Shown here one piece after another: positions 9,276-16,857 of a DNA stretch of 64,000 nt. The DNA is from Mesorhizobium sp. NFR06 (GTDB lineage: Bacteria > Pseudomonadota > Alphaproteobacteria > Rhizobiales > Rhizobiaceae): positions 124,001 through 188,000 of the forward strand of contig NZ_FOVT01000007.1 in the NCBI RefSeq assembly GCF_900115245.1, written 5' to 3'. The first letter of the stretch is position 1. The number at the start of each line of letters is the position of its first letter. Position numbers and translations under genes: made by a program. The notes below the pieces were generated by a model, which was not told where the DNA came from, searched no databases, and saw only the letters and a list, made by a program, of their open reading frames with translations.

Positions 9276-9987
9276 TGTTGGCGACAACGTCGCTGGAAAA
9301 TTTTTAATTCAGAGACAATTGACGCCGGGGCAATTCGGCACTGTCTTCCTTGCTCAGAATTACGCTATCAATAGACGATCTTTTCTAAAGCTAGTTGAAT
9401 GCGATAACCCTCGCAATTTTCGTGAATTGATAGAAGCATATTCACAAAATTGCAACCATCCGAACGTTGGCCGCATCTACGCCGCCGAGCTAATAGATCT
9501 AAACGGACCCAACGGCCGGACTACGTTCGTTTTGATGGAGCAGGAATTCCTCGATGGTGTAACCATCCAAGCCTTGATCGAGAGAAGCTATGTTCCTATC
9601 GGGTTATCCACACGTTACGCCTCCGATATACTGCATGCCCTTGAGTATTTACAAGGGAACGGAATTACTCATGGCGATATTAAACCAAATAATATTGTGA
9701 TCGTCGATCAACAGGCAAAATTGATTGATTTTGGATTGTCTCGAAACGCCGGCTTAGCAGGGGCCCCGAGAGCGCGAGATGAAATTTATAGAACTCACCA
9801 AGCTCCAGAATTCTCTCGAACAAACGAAATTGATGAAAGAACAGACGTTTACTCGTGTGGAATAACGTTGTTCCGAGCGATCAATCAGATTGCGGATTGG
9901 CATGGCCTCGTCACAGGGATGCGAGATTGGGAACAGTTGCGAGACGACGGTGGTATCGACCGGAGGTCCCTCGTAAACTCAGAATGA
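9268..9987 (+). CDS. Serine/threonine protein kinase, frame interrupted near its end
   Basis: The first 239 residues carry a Hanks-type kinase domain: a glycine-rich loop with PGQFGTV (20-26), the ATP lysine in FLKL (Lys41), a non-RD catalytic loop HGDIKPNN (135-142), DFG (154-156), APE (179-181) and DVYSCG (193-198). The Gly in place of Arg in HRD suggests that activity does not depend on activation-loop phosphorylation. The frame stops at 9987 before subdomain XI; the missing part continues in another frame to 10283. It overlaps the upstream RNase H-like gene by 8 bp, so the two form an operon. GC is low (roughly 35-45% in sampled lines against about 62% in nrdJ), suggesting acquired DNA. 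Confidence 0.8.
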   Translation: MFNVGDNVAGKFLIQRQLTPGQFGTVFLAQNYAINRRSFLKLVECDNPRNFRELIEAYSQNCNHPNVGRIYAAELIDLNGPNGRTTFVLMEQEFLDGVTIQALIERSYVPIGLSTRYASDILHALEYLQGNGITHGDIKPNNIVIVDQQAKLIDFGLSRNAGLAGAPRARDEIYRTHQAPEFSRTNEIDERTDVYSCGITLFRAINQIADWHGLVTGMRDWEQLRDDGGIDRRSLVNSE

Positions 9988-10283
9988 TCGTGAACCGTGC
10001 CTGCGCTGCTAACCTGGCAGATAGATATGGTTCTTGCGCTGAATTTCGTCGCGCCTTGGATCGGCTTCGTTTCATTCGCTTCTGGGCCCCCCACGGACCA
10101 AATGTGTGGAATTCCGTAGTCGACGGAATTTCTTACAATATTGAAATCACCGACGTCCGGGGCGGCTACAGTGTGTCGCTTAAGCGAAACAATCGACGTT
10201 TGCAGCCCGATGTTCGTTTTGCAACCCGGCGGGAAGCAGACGAGTACGTTGTCAGATATCTGTATGAAAACACTGTTGCCTGA
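9959..10283 (+). pseudogene. Displaced C-terminal part of the Ser/Thr kinase (after a frameshift)
   Basis: This frame (one base off the kinase frame) encodes VPRKLRMIVNRACA, LADRYGSCAEFRRALDRL, and then about 55 residues ending in EYVVRYLYENTVA. The first part is the typical end of a bacterial kinase domain, with the subdomain XI arginine in ADRYGS, so it belongs to the gene starting at 9268. The shift lies around 9959-9968, near CGGAGG, where the loss of one base would explain it. The region before it in this frame, back to an ATG at 9855, is out-of-frame kinase sequence, not an independent gene. No convincing slippery heptamer is present, so mutation or sequencing error is more likely than programmed frameshifting. 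The 55-residue tail is not a domain I recognise. Confidence 0.7.
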
Positions 10284-10335
10284 CCGCAGCCAGCTCGATT
10301 CTTGGACGCCCTTTGAGACTCCGGCTTTGTCTTAG

Positions 10336-10707
10336 ATGATCGACCATGTCACCATCGAAGTGAGCGACCTCGCCAAGAGCAAGCTCTTCTACGAAAAGGC
10401 TTTTGCTCCCCTGGGCTACAGCCTCTCCTTCGGCAAGGAGGGCGTGTTCTGGGCCTTCGATGTCGGCAATGGCTGCCTGTTCGAGATCCAGAGCACGGGC
10501 GAGAAGCCGCCGCTCACCCATCTGCATGTCGCCTTCCGGGTGAAGAGCAGGGCGGAGGTCGATACGTTCCATCGAGCAGCGCTCGAAGCGGGCGCCACGG
10601 ACAATGGCGCGCCCGGGCCGCGCCCGGACTATGCCGAGCATTACTACGCCTGCTTCGTGCTCGACCCCGATGGTTACAATATCGAGGCGATGATCAACGA
10701 GGGGTAG
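10336..10707 (+). CDS. VOC (glyoxalase/bleomycin-resistance) family protein
   Basis: A compact 123-residue single vicinal-oxygen-chelate module. It starts MIDHVTIEVSDLAKSKLFYEKAF, a metal-ligand His followed by the usual YxxAF segment, and ends in DPDGYNIEAMIN with the C-terminal Glu ligand. LTHLHVAFRVKS carries the second-half His. Such proteins act as glyoxalases, dioxygenase-like enzymes or antibiotic-binding proteins; the substrate cannot be told. GC is back to the genomic level here, so this gene lies outside the AT-rich cassette. Confidence 0.85.
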   Translation: MIDHVTIEVSDLAKSKLFYEKAFAPLGYSLSFGKEGVFWAFDVGNGCLFEIQSTGEKPPLTHLHVAFRVKSRAEVDTFHRAALEAGATDNGAPGPRPDYAEHYYACFVLDPDGYNIEAMINEG

Positions 10708-10725
10708 TGTAACGACGCCCTCAAC

Positions 10726-10909
10726 TTCGTCATTCTAGGGCGGAGCAAGGAGCGAAGCGACGCGCGCAGACCCTAGAATCCATGCCGTTACATCAACGCG
10801 TTGCAACGGTTCAGAATTCTGCGCCGTTGCGCCCTACGATAAAGGTCACGGCATGATCCTCGGGTCTGCGCGCGTCGCTGCGCTCCTTGCTCCGCCCGTG
10901 GATGACGAA
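10726..10909. repeat. Long palindromic intergenic element, copy A (184 bp)
   Basis: The element begins TTCGTCAT and ends ATGACGAA. The outer 48 bases on each side are near-perfect inverted repeats (both arms contain GGGCGGAGCAAGGAGCG), and inner segments also pair (CCATGCCGT with ACGGCATG). It could fold into one very long hairpin. A related copy lies at 26234-26415. There is no coding sequence inside, so this is a MITE-like or REP-like element. Confidence 0.85.
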
Positions 10910-11075
10910 GGCGCGCGATGCCGACATTCAAAGGAGCGGCCTTCCCTGGAACACTCCTCATCCGGCCGCTTCGCGGCCACGGCCCTGCCCTTCGCAGGCT
11001 CAGGGCGTTCGAAGCTCGAAAAGCCAAGCAATTGGCTTTTCGTCCGCTATGCGGACCACTTCTCACCCCACAAGG
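10910..11075. other. Non-coding spacer between palindromic element A and the IS
   Basis: No supported gene. It holds several small hairpins, including an 11-bp stem (11017-11027 with 11032-11042) closed by a GCAA tetraloop, and CGGCCGCTTCGCGGCC near 10963. Its last ten bases are the left copy of the IS target duplication. Confidence 0.6.
11066..11075. repeat. Left target-site duplication of the IS
   Basis: CCCCACAAGG directly abuts the left IS end and is repeated exactly at 12231-12240 abutting the right end. A 10-bp duplication is within the range known for ISAs1-family elements. Confidence 0.9.
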
Positions 11076-12230
11076 CAGGGGAATCGCATATGGCTTTTTG
11101 GGACTTGAAGTTGACCTGAGAAGGGATTCTTTGGGCAGGCAGTCGAACGAAGGAGAGACTGCCATTTCGAGCCTTGAGAGCTATTTCGGCGCGGTACCCG
11201 ATCCGCGCGCTGGCAACGCCACGCATCGGCTTGGCGATTTGATCGTGATGATGATCGCGGCGAGCCTTTGCGGGGCGAGCAATGCGACGGAGTTTTCGCT
11301 GTTCGCGCAGGAGCGCAGGCAGGCGCTATCGCGATTGATCGAATACGACGTGGCACCCAGCCACGACACCTTCTCGCGGCTGTTACGGCTGCTTGATCCA
11401 GAGGCGTTCGGACGCGCTTTCGCGGCCTTTGCCGCAGGCTTCGCGCGGGCATGCCAGGAGGTGGTTTCGCTCGACGGCAAGGCGCTGCGGCGAGCCTATG
11501 AGAAGGGCCTTGCAGCCAGCCCGCCCCTGACGGTGTCGGCCTTTGCCGCCGAGACGCGGCTATGCCTGGCGGCGGTGTCGCCCGGCAATGAAGAGAACGA
11601 GGTCGAGGCGGCCCTCAAGGTTGTCGAACTCATTGATCTTGCTGGCAGAAAGATTACAGCCGATGCACTCCACTGTCACACGCGCATGGCTCAAGCCATC
11701 ACCGAACGCGGGGGCGACTATCTGCTCACGCTCAAGGGAAACCGCCGGCATTGGGTTGGCCACGCCAAACAACGGCTGACGGAAACCAGTCCCGCTATCG
11801 CTGAGCGATCCGAAACCAGCCACGGCCGCAATGAGTGGCGGCAGGCGGAGGTCGTGGCGGCAACCGAGCCGCTGATGCCTGGCCACAAAGCCTTCGTCCG
11901 CATCACCAGCCGGCGCGACCAGGCCGAACCGTTGACGCGTCTGTTCATGGCCTCGACACTGCTGTCGCCACAGCAAGCGCTCGATCTCACAAGAGCTCAC
12001 TGGCAGATCGAGAACGGGCTGCATTGGATACTCGACGTTCATCTCGGCGAGGATCAATCTCGTGCCCGCAAGGACAACGCCCCGGCAAACACCGCACTCC
12101 TCAACCGTATCGCCAAAAACCTGCTCCAGGCCGCCGATGTCGACAAAGTCCCCATCAGCCACCGCATCAAGAAATGCGCCTGGAATGACGCCTATCTCAT
12201 CCAGGCGATAACCCATATGCGATAGCCCTG
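11076..12230 (+). mobile_element. ISAs1-family insertion sequence, complete (1155 bp)
   Basis: The ends are imperfect inverted repeats: CAGGGGAATCGCATATGG at the left and, read inward, CAGGGCTATCGCATATGG at the right. A 10-bp direct repeat flanks the element and one transposase gene fills it. It sits inside a short palindromic repeat: removing the IS and one duplication restores CTCACCCCACAAGGGGAG. The exact duplication suggests fairly recent insertion. Confidence 0.92.
11131..12225 (+). CDS. ISAs1-family transposase
   Basis: A DDE transposase that begins with the family-typical SSLESYFGAVPDPR block. SLDGKALRRAY and ADALHCHTR hold the first two catalytic Asp, YLLTLKGNR follows, and HWQIENGLHW with DVHLGEDQSRARK holds the Glu region. 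The frame appears intact to the stop, which lies inside the right inverted repeat. The start is uncertain: I chose TTG at 11131 (AAGGG five bases upstream), but ATT at 11164 after GGAG gives the family N-terminus more exactly, and rare ATT starts are known in IS elements. The open frame extends upstream beyond the IS end, and that part is not real. Confidence 0.88.
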   Translation: MGRQSNEGETAISSLESYFGAVPDPRAGNATHRLGDLIVMMIAASLCGASNATEFSLFAQERRQALSRLIEYDVAPSHDTFSRLLRLLDPEAFGRAFAAFAAGFARACQEVVSLDGKALRRAYEKGLAASPPLTVSAFAAETRLCLAAVSPGNEENEVEAALKVVELIDLAGRKITADALHCHTRMAQAITERGGDYLLTLKGNRRHWVGHAKQRLTETSPAIAERSETSHGRNEWRQAEVVAATEPLMPGHKAFVRITSRRDQAEPLTRLFMASTLLSPQQALDLTRAHWQIENGLHWILDVHLGEDQSRARKDNAPANTALLNRIAKNLLQAADVDKVPISHRIKKCAWNDAYLIQAITHMR

Positions 12231-12240
12231 CCCCACAAGG
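12231..12240. repeat. Right target-site duplication of the IS
   Basis: CCCCACAAGG is identical to 11066-11075. The following GGAGAAGG completes the interrupted palindromic repeat. Confidence 0.9.
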
Positions 12241-12259
12241 GGAGAAGGGAACACTCAGC

Positions 12260-13420
12260 CTAATCCGCGTCGGCCACCATCTGCCCGCCGCCCAGCCAGG
12301 CGCGCCACTGCCGTTCGTCGCCATGGAAGACGTTGAGGTCGATGCGGCCGCTCACGCCATGCGACAGGCCGGAGCCCGAATACTGCCAGAACAGCCACTT
12401 GCGGCCCGGATAGACCTTCGACGGGTGCGCCGCCACGGCGCGCAGCCAGAACGGATAGTCCAGGAAGGCGCCGCGCAGATTGTCGCGATAGAAATCCGGG
12501 CTGGTATAGATGATGGGGCGCTGGCCGTAATGGCGCTCCAGCTTGTCCATGAACACTTGCATCTTCTCCAGCACCTTTTCACGCGAAGGTTTGCGCCGGC
12601 AGGAGGAGTCGCCGTTCCACTCGACATCGATGACCGGCGGCAGCGCGCCGTCGACCTTCGGCACGTTGCGGATGAACCAGTCGGCCTGCTCGCCGGCGGT
12701 GCGGCACCAGTAGAAGAAATGATAGGCGCCGCGCTTCAGCCCGGCGGCGTCGGCGTTGCGCCAGTTCTTCATGAACATCGGATCGAGATGATCGCCGCCG
12801 TCGGTCGCCTTGATGTAGGCGAAGTTGGCGCCCTGGGCGCGCAGCTTCCCCCAGTTGATGTTGCCCTGCCAGCGCGAGACGTCGACGCCATGCACGGCAA
12901 GATGGCGGGGCGAGGAACGGCCGAAATTGATCGGCTTGGCGTCGCGGAACGCATAGCGGGTGACCGGACCGGCGAGCATCGCGGGCGCCGCGCGCGACAG
13001 CCGCTTCGGCGCAGAGACGAGCGCTGCCTCCTGCACCGGCGGCTCGACGCTGTCCGGCAGCTCCGGTCCAGGGAAGTTCACTGTCTCTTCTTCGGCCAAG
13101 CCAAAGGGGCGAGCATTCTCGTCGCCAAGGCGCGAGTTCTCGTCGCCAAGGCGCGAGTTCTCGTCGCTAGCGCTCGCATCGTTCTCGTCAAGCAACGGCG
13201 CCGGCGGCTTGATGCGCGCCACGCCCGACATCGACGCGGTCTCGACGGTCTTTTCCCTCTCGGCCGTCCTCGCGCCCTTCGATACCGGCGCGCTTGGCCG
13301 CACGACCGAGCTCGTCGTCTCGTTGGAGGGCATCTGCAAGGCATCGACACCCGACGTGGACGAGCAGCCGGCAAGGCATAGCGATGCAAATAGGTAACCG
13401 ACGACCCCTGAAATCCGCAT
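12260..13420 (-). CDS. GH25 family lysozyme-like lipoprotein
   Basis: A 386-residue lipoprotein: the signal ends in a lipobox LAGC (Cys19), so it is probably anchored in the outer membrane or inner-membrane leaflet. A low-complexity linker of about 150 residues follows and contains a 7-residue tandem repeat (DENSRLG, twice exact and once diverged) at about 86-106. The C-terminal domain from GVDVSRWQG (178) has the glycoside hydrolase 25 signature, including the catalytic DxE in IDVEW (264-268), YIKATDGG and the FWQYSGSG strand, so it should cleave the MurNAc-GlcNAc bond of peptidoglycan. ATG 13420 is chosen because it starts the signal peptide; the longer TTG frame adds seven residues. Confidence 0.9.
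   Translation of the reverse strand: MRISGVVGYLFASLCLAGCSSTSGVDALQMPSNETTSSVVRPSAPVSKGARTAEREKTVETASMSGVARIKPPAPLLDENDASASDENSRLGDENSRLGDENARPFGLAEEETVNFPGPELPDSVEPPVQEAALVSAPKRLSRAAPAMLAGPVTRYAFRDAKPINFGRSSPRHLAVHGVDVSRWQGNINWGKLRAQGANFAYIKATDGGDHLDPMFMKNWRNADAAGLKRGAYHFFYWCRTAGEQADWFIRNVPKVDGALPPVIDVEWNGDSSCRRKPSREKVLEKMQVFMDKLERHYGQRPIIYTSPDFYRDNLRGAFLDYPFWLRAVAAHPSKVYPGRKWLFWQYSGSGLSHGVSGRIDLNVFHGDERQWRAWLGGGQMVADAD
13127..13171. repeat. 21-bp tandem repeat inside the lysozyme linker
   Basis: The unit with GCGCGAGTTCTCGTCGCCAA occurs twice nearly exactly and a third time in diverged form, giving the DENSRLG heptads. It is in frame with the gene, so copy number could vary without breaking it. 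Confidence 0.75.
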
Positions 13421-13574
13421 CTTGACCTGTACGCAATACAAACCAGACCGAAGGCAGGAACGGCGCCGCCGGACAATCAGGCCATTCCTAACGAGAAATT
13501 ACCAACAAAGTTTGAATCAAAATTTACCTTTGGCGCGGCCGAGCGATTCGCCGCGGCGGCGAAAGAGGTTCTTC

Positions 13575-14360
13575 TTACCGTCTGAACACGCCGATCATCG
13601 GCCCGAGATTCCAGAAATCGTCGTTGCGGCCGATGGCCGGCGCGTAGAGGCTCGAAATAGAGCCGTCGAGAAAGAGCGCGTTCGGGCAGCCGAGCTCATC
13701 GCGGAACAGCCGCGCGAATTCGTGGAAGGTCACGACATCGTCCGAGATCGCGAAGACCGCGACGCCGTCGGCGCGCACGCCCACGCCATCGCGGATCTTG
13801 CGCGAGGCGCTGTCGGCCTGGAATTTCGGATGCAACTTGCCGTCGATGACCAGCATCGGTCCGGACTGGGTAGCATAGTCGACCCGCGGCGGGCGCTTCA
13901 GATAATCCCTCGTCGCGCGAACGCCGGCATTGTCTCCGCTGATATAAAAGATGCCGTTGGGCTGCATCGAAAAATTGCCGGTGCCTGCCCCGCTCTTCGC
14001 CGACGTGAGCTGTTGGCCGCGCTCGACATAGAGCCCGACCGGGGCGAGGTCGGGATGGTACATGCCGGCATTGATGCCGAAAAGCATGGTGCGCCCGGTC
14101 GCTTGCTGCGCACTGCGCAAATTGTGCAGCGAGCGGTAGAGCTCGCCATCCTTGTTTTTCCAGAAAAGCTCGATGGAAAAATGTTTCGGATCGGTTTCGC
14201 AGACGAGGTAGGTCGCGTTCTCGAAACTCTGGCTGCGGCACGGCGGCAGTGCCGCCAGCCATTGGCCAAGGCCCATGGCCGCGCCAACGGCGGCCGGCAG
14301 CGCCGACTTCACCAGCATGGCCAATAAAGGCACCGATTGCAGCAGCGTCGAAATATCCAT
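13575..14360 (-). CDS. Phosphodiester glycosidase family (NAGPA-like) exported protein
   Basis: A 261-residue protein with a hydrophobic N-terminus (LLAMLVKSALPAAVGAAMG) that probably directs export. The rest matches the DUF2233/NAGPA domain: GRTMLFGINAGMYHPDLAPVGLYVERGQ, NGIFYISGDNAGV, SGPMLVIDGKLHP, and near the end LFLDGSISSLYAP, the conserved LDGG-like loop. Family members include the human lysosomal uncovering enzyme and bacterial YigE-like proteins. The substrate is unknown and activity is not shown. It lies 154 bp from the lysozyme gene on the same strand, so the two could both act on the cell envelope. Confidence 0.82.
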   Translation of the reverse strand: MDISTLLQSVPLLAMLVKSALPAAVGAAMGLGQWLAALPPCRSQSFENATYLVCETDPKHFSIELFWKNKDGELYRSLHNLRSAQQATGRTMLFGINAGMYHPDLAPVGLYVERGQQLTSAKSGAGTGNFSMQPNGIFYISGDNAGVRATRDYLKRPPRVDYATQSGPMLVIDGKLHPKFQADSASRKIRDGVGVRADGVAVFAISDDVVTFHEFARLFRDELGCPNALFLDGSISSLYAPAIGRNDDFWNLGPMIGVFRR

Positions 14361-14429
14361 GCCGTTATCCGAGAAACCCGGCGAAGCGGCGCACGCCGCG
14401 TGCGCGAGCCGCCGGCAATGCAGAGTCGG

Positions 14430-15302
14430 CTAGGACAGCCATCCCAGGGCCAGGCCGATCAGCAGCACCACGCCGAGCAGGCCGCGATAGATGACAAACG
14501 GCCAGGCGGAGAACCGTTCGAGCACGCGCATCAATCCCCATATGGCGAAGAAAGCCGAGATCGAGGCGACGACGAGGCCGACGGCCAGGATCGACCAGCC
14601 ATGCGCGTCGAGATGCACCTTGTGCAGTTCATAGAGTTCCTTGAGGCCGGCCAGCGCGATGGCCGGCAAGCCGAGCAGGAACGACAGGCGCGCTGCCTCG
14701 GGCCGGGCGAAGCCCAGCCCCATCGCCGCCGTCAGCGTCGAGCCCGAGCGCGAGACGCCTGGGATAAGCGCGCCGACCTGGGCGATGCCCACCAGCAGCG
14801 CGTCGAGGATCGATGCCTGGCGCAGCATCAGCTTGTGGGTGGCGAAGATCTCGGCCAGCGCCAGCAGGATCGCCATGGCAATACAGGCCCAGCCGATTAC
14901 GGCCAGGCCGCGCAACGGCGAATTGCAGGCGTTGAGGACGCCGGAAAGCGCCAGGCCGGCAATGACGATCGGGACGGTGGCAAGCACGATACTGATCGCG
15001 AGGCGGAAATGGCGGTCGCCGAAATCGCGGCGCGAGATCGCCGACAGCGATCCGAACAGCACGTCCCTGACGTCGCTCCAGAAATAGCTGACCACCGCCG
15101 CCAGCGCCGCCAGCTGCATGGCGGCCGAGAAGGCCGAGCCGGGGTCCTGCCAGCCGAGCACGGCCGGCACGATGCGCATATGCGCCGTGGACGAGATCGG
15201 CAGCAATTCGGTGATGCCTTGCACGATGCCCAGAAACGCCACCTTGGCATAACCCAGGCCGACAAAGCCGGTATCCAACCCTTGAGTGCAGACGTCGGTC
15301 AT
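14430..15302 (-). CDS. uppP: Undecaprenyl-diphosphate phosphatase
   Basis: A 290-residue polytopic inner-membrane protein. It carries both UppP/BacA signatures: the Glu-rich QGITELLPISSTAHM near residue 28 and PGVSRSGST near residue 175. It dephosphorylates undecaprenyl diphosphate to recycle the lipid carrier for peptidoglycan and O-antigen, and confers some bacitracin tolerance. It is transcribed toward the glycosidase and lysozyme genes, all on the minus strand. Length and ATG start agree with the family. Confidence 0.95.
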   Translation of the reverse strand: MTDVCTQGLDTGFVGLGYAKVAFLGIVQGITELLPISSTAHMRIVPAVLGWQDPGSAFSAAMQLAALAAVVSYFWSDVRDVLFGSLSAISRRDFGDRHFRLAISIVLATVPIVIAGLALSGVLNACNSPLRGLAVIGWACIAMAILLALAEIFATHKLMLRQASILDALLVGIAQVGALIPGVSRSGSTLTAAMGLGFARPEAARLSFLLGLPAIALAGLKELYELHKVHLDAHGWSILAVGLVVASISAFFAIWGLMRVLERFSAWPFVIYRGLLGVVLLIGLALGWLS

Positions 15303-15439
15303 CTCAACCCTTTTTTCAGCGCCCCGGTACCTGCCCGAGGCAAAAGTGAATCGTCATTCGTAAAGCCCCTCAAGGACAGGCTTAGCCTCACGATAGCGTG
15401 ATTCCAACTCACGGATTTGTAAGGCGTCGCTAATCCTGC

Positions 15440-15467
15440 TTGACAAGCTGCGTCGTCATATTATTCT
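15440..15467 (+). promoter_or_regulatory. Candidate sigma-70-type promoter
   Basis: A perfect TTGACA (15440-15445) and TATTCT (15462-15467) are 16 bp apart, 42 bp before the ATG of the acetyltransferase-like gene. Confidence 0.55.
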
Positions 15468-15508
15468 CCGCTAATCTTACACTGTAAGGCAATCGGAGGA
15501 GGATCATC

Positions 15509-16438
15509 ATGTCGACAGCCGCCCTCTCGGAACTGCAGCCGGTCGTGCCGCCGCAAACGCATGTTGCGGAAATCGCGATCGAAGAGGTATCGCGCGACAT
15601 CAGCCGCGCCATCGAGCGCGCCGAAGTCGCCGCATGGCTCGACCTTTACGAAGCCGCGCCCGCGGATTTCAGGGCACAGCAAGGGTTGTCGATCGCGAGC
15701 GACGGCGACCTCGTCTGGACGACGTGCACGACAATCCCGTTCATTCATTTCAACTGCGTGAAGAATATCGGCGTCGACAGTCCGGCGACGGAAGAACAGG
15801 TCGACTCGCTGCTTGCGCACTATCGCGATGCGGGCATCATGCGGCCGTGGTTCTACACCAATCCGCATACCGCGCCGTCGCGCCTGAGGTGCTGGCTGGA
15901 GGCACGCGGCCTGCAGCATCAAGGCGGCTGGGAGCGCATCTATCGCGACGCGACGCCGCTGCAGGATGAACCGCTGTTCCCGGCTGATCCGCTTATCCCG
16001 GTTGACGATCCCGTGATCGAGGAGGTGACGCCCAAGACAGCTTCGGAGTGGGCCTCTTTCATTGATGCCAATTACCGGCTCCCCACCTCGCCCTGGCTCA
16101 CGGCACTTGTCGGCCGAAAGGGTTGGCGTCACTACATGCTGAAACGTAAGGGGGCGGTCGCCGCGGTGCGCTCGCTCTTCATCTCAGGCAGTGCCGCCTG
16201 GAGCGGCATCGACGCGCCGGTGCCCGGGATCATGGCGCCGAGCTTCGATCTTGACGCCATGCTTGGCGAAAGGCTGGTTCGCGACGGCATTGCCGCCGGC
16301 GCGAAACTTTTTGTCGCCGACATCGAGGCGCCGCTCCCCGATCGCGACGGGCCGGCCTATCGCAACTACGACCGGCTCGGCTTCAAGCTCGCCTATTTGC
16401 GCAATCATTACAGCTATCTGCCCGCGACTTCGAGTTGA
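15509..16438 (+). CDS. GNAT-like acetyltransferase family protein
   Basis: A 309-residue cytoplasmic protein with a strong ribosome binding site (CGGAGGAGGATCATC before ATG). The N-terminal half (residues 40-150) holds a segment ending in RLRCWLEARGLQHQGGWERIYRD. The C-terminal half, with MLGERLVRDGIAAGAKLFVADIE and YRNYDRLGFKLAYLRNHYSY, has the look of the last strands of a GNAT fold (a YxxLGF element). I think it is a tandem or degenerate GNAT protein. The substrate is unknown and the acetyl-CoA loop is not clear, so the name is tentative. Confidence 0.65.
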   Translation: MSTAALSELQPVVPPQTHVAEIAIEEVSRDISRAIERAEVAAWLDLYEAAPADFRAQQGLSIASDGDLVWTTCTTIPFIHFNCVKNIGVDSPATEEQVDSLLAHYRDAGIMRPWFYTNPHTAPSRLRCWLEARGLQHQGGWERIYRDATPLQDEPLFPADPLIPVDDPVIEEVTPKTASEWASFIDANYRLPTSPWLTALVGRKGWRHYMLKRKGAVAAVRSLFISGSAAWSGIDAPVPGIMAPSFDLDAMLGERLVRDGIAAGAKLFVADIEAPLPDRDGPAYRNYDRLGFKLAYLRNHYSYLPATSS

Positions 16439-16496
16439 CCCGCGGCTGTTGTCTTTGCGCAACTCTCGCGGGAACCGACATTTTTGGGGGGTCGCC

Positions 16497-16709
16497 TCAG
16501 CGGTAGAGCCACTGCTTCAGACAGCTTCTTGCCACCACATGCGCTGGCGGCACCGAAGCCTGGTCGATGCGAGAATCGTCGCCCGCCCTGGCGCGAGCTT
16601 TTTCCAGGAGCAGGCGAAGATCGGCCGGGCGCACACGGTCACGCGCCATCACGAGTTGGATCATCGGGTCGTTCAAAAGCTCGTCCAGGGTGTTGATGCT
16701 CTCGCTCAT
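16497..16709 (-). CDS. Small conserved hypothetical protein (70 aa)
   Basis: A short protein starting MSESINTLDELLNDPMIQLVMARDRV, with an ideal ribosome binding site (GGAGG six bases before ATG). It is charged and helical with no signal peptide. A DELLNDPMIQLVMARD-type opening is one I associate with small unnamed proteins of rhizobia. Function unknown. It lies between two convergent or unrelated genes and is probably monocistronic. Confidence 0.65.
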   Translation of the reverse strand: MSESINTLDELLNDPMIQLVMARDRVRPADLRLLLEKARARAGDDSRIDQASVPPAHVVARSCLKQWLYR

Positions 16710-16824
16710 CCGTCGCCTCCTCGATGCCTTCCCGCATGGCGCCTAGATAGGCAGCCAATGATGGCCCGCCAATGACGCTTTGCCGGCTATCTCGTGGATC
16801 GAAGATGAAAATTTTGTGCAGGCC

Positions 16825-16851
16825 CTTTCCTTCCCCCTTGTGGGAGAAGGA
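16825..16851. repeat. Short palindromic repeat (TTCCCCC...GGGAGAAGG family)
   Basis: CCTTCCCCCTTGTGGGAGAAGG is a small hairpin related to those at 39892, 62890 and 62985 and to the palindrome that the IS at 11076 interrupted. Confidence 0.65.
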
Positions 16852-16857
16852 ACAGTG

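Noticed and set aside
9855..9958. Independent gene start in the second kinase frame
   Set aside because: The first ~35 residues are out-of-frame translation of the kinase domain and show no family pattern.
9950..9970. Programmed -1 frameshifting in the kinase gene
   Set aside because: No slippery heptamer and no clear downstream pseudoknot; a mutation or read error is simpler.
10918..11075. Transposase N-terminal extension upstream of the IS end
   Set aside because: The frame is open but lies outside the inverted repeat and target duplication, so it is not part of the IS.
13127..13171. CRISPR-like array
   Set aside because: The repeats are directly tandem without spacers and in frame with a lipoprotein gene.
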